NCBI GenBank assembly: GCA_051010055.1
Contig: JBPCVY010000272.1
Span: 1-26,056 of the forward strand
Direction: 5' to 3'
DNA from: CAJQND01 sp051010055
GTDB lineage: Bacteria; Pseudomonadota; Alphaproteobacteria; Rhizobiales; CAJQND01
Length of the DNA: 26,056 nt
Made by a program: the position numbers and the translations under genes. Shown here piece after piece: positions 1-7,923 of this stretch (the stretch's first letter is position 1; each line of letters opens with the position of its first letter). The notes below the pieces were generated by a model. It ran no database searches, had not been told where the DNA came from, and worked only from the letters and a program-made list of their open reading frames with translations.

Positions 1-32
1 GTGCGGAAAAGGGGGCAGTCCCGGCAGGCCAA

Positions 33-1223
33 ATGCGCTGGCTGGTGCTCACTGGAATTTGGCTTTTATATTTCAGCTTTGGCCTTGGTGTTTTCAGCCT
101 GGCGCCTCTTGTCCAACCCATCATGCAAGAACTTGAGATGAACCACACCGGGATGGGCACGGTGATGGGTACCTGGCAGTTTATCTACTTGTTCTGGGCA
201 ATTCCCAGCGGCTATTTGATCAGCAAGCTGGGGCCGCGCAAAAGCCTGTTTATTGCAGCAGCCCTTGTTTCTGCCTCATGTTTTTTTCGCAGCCAGGCAA
301 GTGATTTCCTATCACTCTGGCTGGCGGTCGCCCTTTTTGGTTTGGGAGGGCCGATCGTTTCGACAGGTGCGCCCTATGTTGCTGCACGCTGGTTTCACGG
401 CCCGTCCCGCGGGTTTGCCATGGGGGTTTATGTCACCGGCCCGGCAATGGCAGCGATTGTGTCATTCTCGCTCACCAACTCCGTCCTTATGCCAGCTTTC
501 GGCGATAACTGGCGTACAGTGCTGCAGTTATGGGCAGGAGTTGCTGCCTTCGCCGGAGTTTACTGGGTGATTGTTGCAACTATTGCCGGGGGCAGACGCT
601 CCACGCAGGTTCTCGAAGTTGATGGCATCGCCCGGTTCGCGGAGTTGTGGAGCATTTTGCGGGCGCGCGATGTGCAATTGATTTTGGCCATGAGCATTGG
701 TGTTTTTTCCTTCAACCACGGGCTTGGCAACTGGTTGCCGGAACTCTTGCGCACCACGGGGCTCAGCGCAGTTGCTGCTGGCTATTGGGCCGCAGTGCCT
801 GAAATTGTCGGCATTGGCAGTGCGCTCCTGATACCAAGGCTCGCTGTTCCCCAAAAGCGCATTACAATTCTTGCGCTTTTGTTCACATCTGCCGGATTGG
901 CGGCTCTGTTCTTAAGTTTTGAGGGGGTCATCTGGTGGGCGCCAGCTCTCTTTCTCAAAGGGGTGGCCGTTGGCTCCATGATGGCGGTTCTCACCCTCAC
1001 GCTCGTTGAAAGCCCGCATGTTGGCCCGCGCCGCGCCGGACTTGCAGGCGGCCTGTTTTTTACGTTTGCCGAGATTGGCGGAGTTTCAGGGCCGGTTGTT
1101 CTGGGCGCGCTTTATGATGTGACCGGCGGGTTTGCAGCCGGCCTCAATGTTCTGGCGCTGACATTGGCGGTTCTTGTCGTGCTGACATTCTGGCTGCGCC
1201 GGGCGCTTGCCAATCCGGACTAA
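33..1223 (+). CDS. MFS family transporter
   Basis: This 396-residue protein is a polytopic membrane protein with about twelve hydrophobic segments, typical in length for the major facilitator superfamily. The first helix starts near residue 4. The loop between helices 2 and 3 reads GYLISKLGPRKS, a degenerate form of the MFS motif A (G-x3-D-R-x-G-R-[RK]). The overall look is of the CynX/NimT-like or nitrate/oxalate-type branch, but no substrate can be assigned. The reading frame stays open upstream to the left edge of the window, so the true start could lie outside it; the ATG used here directly precedes the first helix and is plausible. Its TAA overlaps the TAG of the convergent ecm gene in a shared CTAA at 1220-1223. 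No operon partner is visible. Confidence 0.85.
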   Translation: MRWLVLTGIWLLYFSFGLGVFSLAPLVQPIMQELEMNHTGMGTVMGTWQFIYLFWAIPSGYLISKLGPRKSLFIAAALVSASCFFRSQASDFLSLWLAVALFGLGGPIVSTGAPYVAARWFHGPSRGFAMGVYVTGPAMAAIVSFSLTNSVLMPAFGDNWRTVLQLWAGVAAFAGVYWVIVATIAGGRRSTQVLEVDGIARFAELWSILRARDVQLILAMSIGVFSFNHGLGNWLPELLRTTGLSAVAAGYWAAVPEIVGIGSALLIPRLAVPQKRITILALLFTSAGLAALFLSFEGVIWWAPALFLKGVAVGSMMAVLTLTLVESPHVGPRRAGLAGGLFFTFAEIGGVSGPVVLGALYDVTGGFAAGLNVLALTLAVLVVLTFWLRRALANPD

Positions 1224-3211
1224 GCCGCCTGCTCGCCGGTTTTCCGGTCAACCAGCTTGACCATATCGGCAACGATCGATGTCATTTCGAAGTCTTTCGG
1301 TGTGTAAATCTGCGCAACACCGATTTGCTTCAAAATGGCCTCGTCTTCTGCCGGAATAATGCCACCCACCACGACAGGCACGCGATCGAGGTTCTTTTCG
1401 CGCATTTTGTTCATCACATCGCGCACGAGCGCCACATGGGAGCCGGACAAAATGGAAAGGCCGACAATGTGGGCGCCTTCCGCCACCGCCGCCTCAACAA
1501 TTTCAGACGGAGTGAGGCGGATGCCATCATAAATGACTTCCAACCCACAATCTTGCGCGCGCACTGCAATCTGTTCTGCACCGTTGGAATGGCCGTCCAG
1601 GCCGGGCTTGCCAACAAGCGCTTTAGGGGTAACGCCGAGTTTTGCAGCGAGCCGTTTGACAGCTTTACGCACCTCTTCAATGTCATCAGTGCCGGTGACA
1701 ATGTGCACTTCTCCAACGCCGGTCGGCGCCCGGTATTCTCCAAACGCCTCGCGTAAAGCCTTGCCCCATTCGCCTGTGGTGACGCCGGCTTTTGCTGCTG
1801 CGATGGAAGGCTCCATTATGTTGCGGCCATCAGATGCAGCGGCGCGCAGGTCTTTCAATGTGGCTTCAACTGCAACGCTATCACGGGATTTACGCCAGGC
1901 TTTCAGCTGTTCCACCTGATCAAATTCAATATGGTCCGGCACCGTGAGAATTGCATCACCATCGCCGGCGCTTAAAGGAGATGGCTCCGATTCCGTATAA
2001 GCGTTGACGCCGATAACCGTTTGCGCGCCGCTTTCGATATCCGCCACGCGCTCAGCATTCGAGGCAACAAGGGCCTGCTTCATATAGCCCGTATCAACTG
2101 CGCTCACCGCCCCGCCCATGTTAAGGACCTTATCCAATTCGGCGCGAACCTCTTCCTTCAGGCCTTCAACTTTTCGGGTGATTTCAACGGAGCCATCGAA
2201 AATGTCCCCATATTCCAGAAGGTCCGTTTCAAACGCCATCACCTGCTGCATGCGCAATGACCACTGCTGGTCCCACGGGCGTGGCAGGCCCAGCGCCTCG
2301 TTCCATGCAGGCAGCTGCACGGCCCGTGCCCGCGCGTTCTTGGAAAGCACGACCGCCAGCATTTCAATGAGGATGCGGTAGACATTGTTTTCCGGCTGCT
2401 GTTCGGTGAGACCCAAGGAATTGACCTGGACGCCATAGCGGAAGCGGCGGAACTTTTCTTCCTCAACGCCATACCGACTTTGGCAAACCTCATCCCAAAG
2501 CTCGGTGAACGCACGCATCTTGCACAGTTCGGTTATGAACTTGATGCCCGCGTTGACGAAGAACGAAATTCGGCCCACCGCGGCGGAAAACTCATCTGCC
2601 TGAATTGCGCCTGAGGCTTTCACCCTGTCGAGCACCTCGATGGCCGTGGCCAGGGCATAAGCAAGTTCCTGGACCGGCGTCGCGCCGGCTTCCTGCAAGT
2701 GGTAGGAGCACACATTTGTCGGGTTCCATTTCGGCATCTGCCCGTAGGTCCAGGTGATGATGTCCGTAATGAGCCGCATGCTTGGCTCCGGCGGGAACAC
2801 ATAGGTGCCGCGTGACAGATATTCCTTGATGATATCGTTCTGCACGGTGCCGGTAAGCTTCGTCCTGTTGGCGCCCTGCTCATCGGCGACCGCCACATAA
2901 AGCGCCAGGAGCCAGGCTGCCGTGGCGTTGATGGTCATGGACGTGTTCATCTGCTCAAGTGGGATTTTGTCAAACAATGCGCGCATGTCGCCGAGATGAG
3001 ATATCGGTACGCCTACCTTGCCCACTTCCCCGCGCGCCAGAACATGGTCGCTGTCATAACCGGTCTGTGTGGGCAGATCGAATGCCACAGATAGGCCGGT
3101 TTGGCCCTTTGCTAGGTTGGAACGGTAAAGCGCATTTGAGGCAGCCGCTGTTGAATGGCCCGCATAGGTGCGGAAAATCCACGGGCGGTCTTTGTTCTGG
3201 GCGTCGGGCAT
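1220..3211 (-). CDS. ecm: Ethylmalonyl-CoA mutase (coenzyme B12-dependent)
   Basis: The protein is a B12-dependent acyl-CoA mutase in which the catalytic barrel and the cobalamin domain lie on one chain. From the chosen ATG at 3211 it is 663 residues long. The catalytic domain spans about residues 10-510 and opens with PWIFRTYAGHSTAAASNALY. The B12-binding domain occupies about 525-655 and shows the base-off/His-on motif D539-G-H541-S-N-G544, then SILSG and the VVGG segment near 613-617. This single-chain layout, and the divergent ccr gene, fit ethylmalonyl-CoA mutase (also called MeaA), which converts (2R)-ethylmalonyl-CoA to methylsuccinyl-CoA in the ethylmalonyl-CoA pathway. The frame extends to 3301, but the ATG at 3211 is preceded by a G-rich Shine-Dalgarno (AGGGGGGACTA) and begins at the family-like N-terminus MPDAQNKDRPW. 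Classical methylmalonyl-CoA mutase is less likely because that enzyme is normally longer or heterodimeric. Confidence 0.93.
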   Translation of the reverse strand: MPDAQNKDRPWIFRTYAGHSTAAASNALYRSNLAKGQTGLSVAFDLPTQTGYDSDHVLARGEVGKVGVPISHLGDMRALFDKIPLEQMNTSMTINATAAWLLALYVAVADEQGANRTKLTGTVQNDIIKEYLSRGTYVFPPEPSMRLITDIITWTYGQMPKWNPTNVCSYHLQEAGATPVQELAYALATAIEVLDRVKASGAIQADEFSAAVGRISFFVNAGIKFITELCKMRAFTELWDEVCQSRYGVEEEKFRRFRYGVQVNSLGLTEQQPENNVYRILIEMLAVVLSKNARARAVQLPAWNEALGLPRPWDQQWSLRMQQVMAFETDLLEYGDIFDGSVEITRKVEGLKEEVRAELDKVLNMGGAVSAVDTGYMKQALVASNAERVADIESGAQTVIGVNAYTESEPSPLSAGDGDAILTVPDHIEFDQVEQLKAWRKSRDSVAVEATLKDLRAAASDGRNIMEPSIAAAKAGVTTGEWGKALREAFGEYRAPTGVGEVHIVTGTDDIEEVRKAVKRLAAKLGVTPKALVGKPGLDGHSNGAEQIAVRAQDCGLEVIYDGIRLTPSEIVEAAVAEGAHIVGLSILSGSHVALVRDVMNKMREKNLDRVPVVVGGIIPAEDEAILKQIGVAQIYTPKDFEMTSIVADMVKLVDRKTGEQAA

Positions 3212-3451
3212 TAGTCCCCCCTGGCATGAGCTACGTATTTCGCAGTTGCAGCAATTCAAACACCGGTTTATGACTGTTTGCAAGGCCGCTGCAAAGTGCA
3301 CGCAATTTTTGGCATAATATTTTGCAATTTCGCGAAATATTATTTCAAGATAGCTGGACTATTGCGGCAAATGTTTCTGCTCGCGGTTGCAAAAAATGCT
3401 ACACTGCACAAAAATCGGATACGCTTTTGATTACAGATGGGGGTCGTGTTT
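3212..3451. promoter_or_regulatory. Divergent ecm/ccr control region with TTTGCAA boxes
   Basis: This 240-bp region separates the divergent ecm and ccr genes. It carries TTTGCAA at 3277-3283 (followed six bases later by TGCAAA at 3290-3295), TTTGCAA at 3321-3327, and TTGCAAA at 3387-3393. A perfect 9-bp inverted repeat, ATAATATTT (3314-3322) and AAATATTAT (3335-3343), flanks a 12-nt spacer and encloses the second box plus the palindrome TTTCGCGAAA (3328-3337). TTTGCAA-type half-sites are known operators of the RamB/PccR (ScfR) regulators of short-chain acyl-CoA metabolism. Assigning that regulator here is an inference, as no regulator gene is in the window. Confidence 0.5.
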
Positions 3452-4750
3452 ATGAGTGCGAAGCCAGAAGTTATTGCCGAGGCGCCGGCAAATGCAGATG
3501 CGCCCGTGAAGGATCTTTATGAGCTGGGTGAAATCCCGCCGCTTGGTCACGTGCCGAAAAACATGTACGCGTGGTCAATCCGCCCGGACCGTCTTGGCGA
3601 ACCTGATACCGCGATGCAGGTCGAAGTGGTTCCCACATGGGAAATAGACAGCCACGAAGTTCTGGTTTTGGTGATGGCTGCCGGCGTCAACTACAACGGC
3701 GTTTGGGCATCGCTGGGAAAACCGATCTCCGTCTTTAACGTTCATAATCAGGATCTGCATATTGCCGGTTCGGACGCTTCGGGAATTGTCTGGGCCGTCG
3801 GCGACAAAGTTAAGCGTTTCAAGGTTGGCGATGAGGTTGTCATCCACTGCAATCAGGATGACGGCGACGATGAAGAATGCAATGGCGGCGACCCCATGTT
3901 TTCGCCCACACAGCGTATCTGGGGCTATGAAACCCCGGACGGATCGTTCGCCCAGTTTTGCCGGGTTCAGGCCCAGCAGCTCATGCCCAGGCCGCGTCAC
4001 CTCACCTGGGAGGAAAGCGCCTGTTATACCCTGACGTTGGCTACCGCATACCGCATGCTTTTCGGCCACCGCCCGCACATTCTGCGTCCCGGTCACAACG
4101 TGCTTGTGTGGGGTGCTTCCGGCGGTCTTGGTTCCTATGCGGTGCAGTTGTGCGCTGCTGCCGGTGCAAATGCCATCGGCGTTATCTCCGGTGAAGACAA
4201 ACGCGACTTCGTTCTTTCGTTGGGCGCAAAAGGCGTTATCAACCGCAAGAATTTTAATTGCTGGGGCCAAATGCCGGTGGTGAATACTGAGGAATATGGT
4301 GCCTGGCTAAAGGAAGCACGCAATTTCGGTAAGGCGATTTGGGACATTATCGGCAAAGGCGTCAATGTGGATACGGTGTTCGAGCATCCAGGCGAGGCAA
4401 CGTTCCCGGTTTCGTGCCTGGTGGTGAAGCGTGGCGGAATGGTGGTCTTTTGCGCCGGAACTACCGGCTATAATCTCACCATGGATGCGCGTTATGTATG
4501 GATGCACCAAAAACGCATCCAGGGTTCACACTTTGCCAACCTGAAGCAGGCAAGCCAGGCAAACCAGCTCATGGTGAACCGGCGCCTTGACCCGTGCATG
4601 TCGGAAGTTTTTGCCTGGGACCAAATCCCTAAGGCCCACATGCGCATGCTCCGGAACGAACATAAGCCCGGCAACATGGCCGTGCTGGTGAGCTCACCGA
4701 GAACGGGCCTTCGTACGTTCGAGGATGTTCTGGAAGAAAGTAACGGCTAG
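3452..4750 (+). CDS. ccr: Crotonyl-CoA carboxylase/reductase
   Basis: This is a 432-residue medium-chain dehydrogenase/reductase. It carries out NADPH-dependent reductive carboxylation of crotonyl-CoA to (2S)-ethylmalonyl-CoA, the signature step of the ethylmalonyl-CoA pathway. The nucleotide-binding loop is GASGGLGS at residues 221-228. The substrate-side segment GVNYNGVWASLG (78-89), the stretch WGYETPDGSFAQFC (157-170) and the C-terminal QKRIQGSHFANLKQA segment match the carboxylating subfamily rather than plain enoyl reductases. They contain the Asn and His expected near the CO2 pocket, although residue-by-residue equivalence was not aligned. An in-frame ATG lies at 3437, but the ATG at 3452 has a GGGGG tract about 8 bases upstream and is preferred. 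The gene is divergent from ecm and is followed by a hairpin terminator. Confidence 0.95.
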   Translation: MSAKPEVIAEAPANADAPVKDLYELGEIPPLGHVPKNMYAWSIRPDRLGEPDTAMQVEVVPTWEIDSHEVLVLVMAAGVNYNGVWASLGKPISVFNVHNQDLHIAGSDASGIVWAVGDKVKRFKVGDEVVIHCNQDDGDDEECNGGDPMFSPTQRIWGYETPDGSFAQFCRVQAQQLMPRPRHLTWEESACYTLTLATAYRMLFGHRPHILRPGHNVLVWGASGGLGSYAVQLCAAAGANAIGVISGEDKRDFVLSLGAKGVINRKNFNCWGQMPVVNTEEYGAWLKEARNFGKAIWDIIGKGVNVDTVFEHPGEATFPVSCLVVKRGGMVVFCAGTTGYNLTMDARYVWMHQKRIQGSHFANLKQASQANQLMVNRRLDPCMSEVFAWDQIPKAHMRMLRNEHKPGNMAVLVSSPRTGLRTFEDVLEESNG

Positions 4751-4809
4751 AACTCCCACCAAACTGGCCATAAACGATATAACCCTCTGAAACAGCAGGG
4801 AAATTATTA

Positions 4810-4839
4810 AAGGCCAGTCGCGTTCAAGCGGCTGGCCTT
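4810..4839 (+). terminator. Hairpin downstream of ccr
   Basis: AAGGCCAGTCGC (4810-4821) pairs with GCGGCTGGCCTT (4828-4839) over 12 positions including one G-U, leaving a 6-nt loop. There is no long T tract after it, so it may be a weak intrinsic terminator or an mRNA 3'-end stabiliser for ccr. It lies 60 bp after the ccr stop and before the BA14K gene. Confidence 0.6.
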
Positions 4840-4944
4840 AACTCTTGCGAAAGATTGTCTCGGAGTTGATTTGCCTCAAAGCCGTTTATACGGGTAGAGT
4901 TACATTATCCGGCATGTTTTCTGTATGAATTCTGGGAGTTCATA

Positions 4945-5853
4945 ATGTCTTACAAAACAATTGCCGCAGTTTGTGCATTTGTTTCTTTCCTGTGTACAGC
5001 GGTTTTACTCAATACATCGCCGGCGGCTGCTTTGCCAGCTGGTGCGGGACTTGATTCACTGCCCCAAGAAGCTGGCGTGGTGAAAAATTTTGACACTACA
5101 CTGGTGCGCCGCCGTGGTGGTGGCTCAGTAAGGCCGCGCTTTGGCGGGGGCGGTTTCAGAGGCGGGTCTCGAGGCGGTTTCAGAGGTGGTTACCGCGGCG
5201 GTTCGCGAGGTGGTTTCAGAGGCGGTGGTTATCGAGGCCGAGCCTTCCGTGGCGGCAGCTCAAGGGCTTATCGCCGCAGCGGATACCGGGGCCGGTCGCG
5301 CGCCTACTCGCGGCGCACTTATCGAACCCGGTCGCGCGCCTATTCACGGCGCACATATCGAACCCGTAGCCGCGGTGTCAGACGCGCCTCAGTGGGGACG
5401 TCACGGCGCACTTATCGCCGTTCATCACGCAGAGCGACACGGGCCTATCGCGGGCCGAACCGCCGGGCCAACCGGCGCAACGCGAGAGGAAACCGCAGGG
5501 TCAACCGGCGTAACGCGAGAGGAAACCGCCGTTATGCCCGCTCAAACAGGCGGGGATACCGGAAAGGAAAACGCGGGTATCACCGCAAATATAGCCGCCG
5601 GCACCATGGTAAAAGGTACCGCCGCCGTCATAGCGGATACCGGCACTATTATGCCGGCTGGTGGTATGCCTATCCGTGGTGGCTCTATGCGGTTCCGATT
5701 TATTACTATGAACCGGTATACCGGGTGGCAGATGCGGAAGATGCACATGTGAACTGGTGCCTGGATCGCTATCGTTCTTATGATCCGGCATCGGATACCT
5801 TTGTTGCTTATAGCGGCAAGGTTCGCAGGTGCAGGAGCCCCTACAGCCCTTGA
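4945..5853 (+). CDS. Secreted arginine-rich BA14K-family protein
   Basis: This 302-residue protein has a Sec signal peptide (residues 1-29, ending SPAAA before LPAGA). A Gly/Arg/Phe-rich stretch follows (about 56-105, repeated FRGGSRGG and YRGG units). Next comes a very long Arg/Tyr/Ser/Asn stretch (106-235) built of small tandem repeats such as RSRAYSRRTYRT (two copies) and NRRNARGNRR (two copies). An aromatic patch (WWYAYPWWLY, 239-248) precedes the C-terminal BA14K domain (about 266-298) with WCLDRYRSYD and SGKVRRC. BA14K proteins are small secreted proteins of Rhizobiales, first described as a Brucella immunoreactive and lectin-like antigen. This one is much longer because of the basic insertion. 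GGGAG lies a few bases upstream of the ATG. A role at the cell surface, binding acidic polymers, is only inferred. Confidence 0.85.
   Translation: MSYKTIAAVCAFVSFLCTAVLLNTSPAAALPAGAGLDSLPQEAGVVKNFDTTLVRRRGGGSVRPRFGGGGFRGGSRGGFRGGYRGGSRGGFRGGGYRGRAFRGGSSRAYRRSGYRGRSRAYSRRTYRTRSRAYSRRTYRTRSRGVRRASVGTSRRTYRRSSRRATRAYRGPNRRANRRNARGNRRVNRRNARGNRRYARSNRRGYRKGKRGYHRKYSRRHHGKRYRRRHSGYRHYYAGWWYAYPWWLYAVPIYYYEPVYRVADAEDAHVNWCLDRYRSYDPASDTFVAYSGKVRRCRSPYSP
5294..5365 (+). repeat. 36-bp tandem repeat, two copies
   Basis: Positions 5294-5329 and 5330-5365 are two 36-bp units differing at three sites. Each encodes one RSRAYSRRTYRT block of the BA14K-family protein. A partial third copy of the ACGGCGCAC part recurs near 5400. 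The repeat shows growth of the basic region by tandem duplication. Confidence 0.85.
5470..5535 (+). repeat. 33-bp tandem repeat, two copies
   Basis: Positions 5470-5502 and 5503-5535 are two 33-bp units encoding NRRNARGNRR followed by V or Y. They are nearly identical at the DNA level (CGCAAC against CGTAAC), pointing to a recent duplication within the BA14K-family gene. Confidence 0.85.
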
Positions 5854-5901
5854 GTTAGGCTTCAGGCTTGACGACAAACACCCCGGCCGTCCTAGATCAC
5901 C

Positions 5902-5947
5902 ATCCGTTCAGGTGGAAGTGCTGATAAATCACGTCATCTGAACGGAT
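5902..5947. repeat. Long inverted repeat downstream of the BA14K gene
   Basis: ATCCGTTCAGGTG (5902-5914) and CATCTGAACGGAT (5935-5947) are inverted copies with 12 of 13 positions paired around a 20-nt spacer. The spacer holds a smaller TGAT-AA-ATCA repeat. No T tract follows on either strand, so it may be a stabilising 3' structure or an intergenic repeat element rather than a classical terminator. Confidence 0.6.
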
Positions 5948-5970
5948 AAAGCTAATCGGTCTCTAGAATC

Positions 5971-6029
5971 GAGCAACTATATCCGATCGTGTTGAAGCGA
6001 TAGCGTTTCAGTGCGATCGGATGTTGCTC
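5971..6029. repeat. Interrupted palindrome upstream of the hydroxyglutarate oxidase-like gene
   Basis: GAGCAAC (5971-5977) and ATCCGATCG (5981-5989) pair with CGATCGGAT (6014-6022) and GTTGCTC (6023-6029), with a 3-nt bulge. The right arm GATCGGATGTTGCTC (6015-6029) recurs exactly at 11069-11083, and both copies have GAAGC exactly 16 bases upstream. It is probably a dispersed intergenic element or a shared operator. Confidence 0.6.
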
Positions 6030-6069
6030 TGTGGCGGCTGGATTTTTTTGAAATTTGGAAGGTGCGCAA

Positions 6070-7197
6070 TTGGCGGACATTGAAACGGTTGTTGTTGGCG
6101 CGGGTGTTATCGGGCTGGCGGTTGGCCGGGCCCTGGCGCTTTCCGGTCAAGAAGGTATCCTGATTGAGCGCCACGGCCTCATCGGAAGCGAGACAAGTGC
6201 GCGCAACAGTGAGGTTATTCACGCCGGCATCTATTATCCGCAAGGCAGTCTCAAGGCCCGCTTGTGTGTGGCTGGTAAAAAGATGCTCTATGAATATTGC
6301 GAGCGACATGGTGTGGGCCATGCCCGGACTGGAAAGCTCATCGTCGCCTCCGACGAAAGCCAAGCGCCGGATTTAAAGGGCATTCAGGCAGCGGCCCGGG
6401 GAAATAGTGTGAACGACCTGGAGCTGCTAGGAAAAGATGATGTTGCGGAATTGGAGCCGGAGCTCTCCGCTGCAGCGGCGCTTCTGTCACCGTCCACCGG
6501 CATTATTGATACCCATGCTTTTATGCTGAGCCTCCAAGGTGAAATCGAAAACTGCGGCGGAACCGTTGCGTTCAACTCACAGGTTTTGGATTTGGTTTTT
6601 CAGCCAGATGGCGGGTTTCTTTTGCGCGTTTCTACCGGGGGCACTGAAACTTACGAGCTGACATGCGAGAGGCTCGTGCTGGCCGCCGGGCTCCAATGTT
6701 CAGCGCTCGCATCGAAGCTGCTCGAAAACCAAAATTACGCTCCCCCGCCAACCTATATGGCGAAGGGAAACTATTTCAGCCTGCAGGCGAAGGCGCCCTT
6801 TTCAAGATTGATTTATCCGGTGCCCGAGCCCGGCGGGCTTGGCGTTCATCTCACTCTCGATCTTGCCGGCAGGGCGCGGTTCGGGCCGGATGTTGAGTGG
6901 GTTGAAACCGAAAACTACGAAGTCGATCCGCGCCGGGCAGAGGCCTTTTATGGCGCGATAAGAAAATATTGGCCCGCGCTGCCTGATGGTTCCCTGGCGC
7001 CTGACTATAGCGGTATCCGGCCAAAGATTGCCGCCGAAGGTAAGCCAAATGCGGACTTTGAAATCCACGGAGAAAAGGAGCATGGCGTTCGGGGGCTCGT
7101 GTGCCTTTATGGAATTGAATCGCCGGGTCTGACATCCAGCCTGGCGATCGCGGAATATGTTCAATCGCTTATGAACTTCCGCACGCCAGCTTTGTAA
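6070..7197 (+). CDS. FAD-dependent L-2-hydroxyglutarate oxidase-like protein
   Basis: This is a 375-residue DAO-fold flavoprotein. The N-terminal dinucleotide-binding motif is VVVGAGVIGLAVGRALA (GAGVIG at 10-15). The segment ETSARNSEVIHAGIYYPQGS (41-60) followed by LKARLC is the hallmark of the LhgO/L2HGDH branch, which oxidises L-2-hydroxyglutarate to 2-oxoglutarate with electrons passed to the quinone pool. The start is decided by the ribosome binding site. A TTG at 6070 follows GGAAGG (6057-6062) with 7 bases between, whereas the in-frame TTG at 6055 would overlap that site. The C-terminal segment LVCLYGIESPGLTSSLAIAEYV fits the family's flavin-contacting end. It stands alone on its strand and converges on a methyltransferase with 2 bp between stop codons. 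Related glycine or sarcosine oxidases are less likely. Confidence 0.82.
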   Translation: MADIETVVVGAGVIGLAVGRALALSGQEGILIERHGLIGSETSARNSEVIHAGIYYPQGSLKARLCVAGKKMLYEYCERHGVGHARTGKLIVASDESQAPDLKGIQAAARGNSVNDLELLGKDDVAELEPELSAAAALLSPSTGIIDTHAFMLSLQGEIENCGGTVAFNSQVLDLVFQPDGGFLLRVSTGGTETYELTCERLVLAAGLQCSALASKLLENQNYAPPPTYMAKGNYFSLQAKAPFSRLIYPVPEPGGLGVHLTLDLAGRARFGPDVEWVETENYEVDPRRAEAFYGAIRKYWPALPDGSLAPDYSGIRPKIAAEGKPNADFEIHGEKEHGVRGLVCLYGIESPGLTSSLAIAEYVQSLMNFRTPAL

Positions 7198-7199
7198 GC

Positions 7200-7853
7200 T
7201 CAGCATTTTTCGAACACGCAAACCAGAAGATTATCATCGCCTGAGACAAATGCCTCAGTTGAAAACTTTTCGGTCAACCGCATTACATCCTTCAGGGAGA
7301 GTTCGAAAATTTTCGGCCCAAAACCACCGTCTTCCCAGATATGCGCGTTGATGGAAGTAACGAACCAGCCGCCGGGCACAATGATCCGGAAAATCTCATC
7401 AAACGCTTCAGCGCCCACATGACCTTCGGTAAATGTACCTGTTGAAATGACAGCTCCATAGGTATCACCTTCGATGGCCAACGGCCCGGTGAGATCGGCC
7501 TCTATCAGTTCGTTGTAGATTTCTTTTCTGCGCGCTTCGGCCAACATCTCGGCGGAAAAGTCGAGCCCGTCCAGATTTGAAAACCCATGCTTTACAAGGC
7601 CTTGACCGGTAAGCCCCGTACCGCAGCCAACGTCGAGAACGCGGACGGATTTATCTGATACCACTTCGGCAAAGTGTCCGGTCACAGTTTCTGGAAGGGT
7701 ATAGCCAAGGCCATGTTCAAGGTGGGCGTCATAAGTTTTCGCCCAGTCCCGGTAAAGGCGTTTTGCAGATTCAGAATCCTCCAGATGATAGGCCCGGTCC
7801 AGAAGTTCTTCCGGCGATTTGCCTTCCGTTTCATTGTTTTCGTTGCCACCCAT
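7200..7853 (-). CDS. Class I SAM-dependent methyltransferase
   Basis: This 217-residue protein has a single Rossmann-type methyltransferase domain. Motif I is VLDVGCGTGLTGQGL (72-86), and the acidic residue of the next strand lies in NLDGLDFSAEMLAEARRK. The N-terminal part (SAKRLYRDWAKTYDAHLEHGLGYTLPETV) resembles the WBSCR27/Methyltransf_25-type small methyltransferases, whose substrates are largely unknown. The length is normal for a single domain. The start ATG at 7853 is close to the divergent transporter gene, leaving about 70 bp for promoters. No substrate can be assigned, and the neighbouring genes do not suggest a pathway. Confidence 0.8.
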   Translation of the reverse strand: MGGNENNETEGKSPEELLDRAYHLEDSESAKRLYRDWAKTYDAHLEHGLGYTLPETVTGHFAEVVSDKSVRVLDVGCGTGLTGQGLVKHGFSNLDGLDFSAEMLAEARRKEIYNELIEADLTGPLAIEGDTYGAVISTGTFTEGHVGAEAFDEIFRIIVPGGWFVTSINAHIWEDGGFGPKIFELSLKDVMRLTEKFSTEAFVSGDDNLLVCVFEKC

Positions 7854-7923
7854 AAGACAACAATAGCGTTTGTCGGCGATGACGGGTAGAACCTTCAGGA
7901 ATTCATATCTTCAGGGGCATTCC

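Noticed and set aside
3575..4270. A 231-codon open frame opposite ccr
   Set aside because: It is fully antisense to crotonyl-CoA carboxylase/reductase, with no recognisable domain.
5141..5752. A 203-codon open frame on the plus strand inside the BA14K gene
   Set aside because: It overlaps the repeat-rich BA14K gene in another frame. Its Ala/Gly/Val-rich product is explained by the GC-rich arginine codons, and it has no start context or family likeness.
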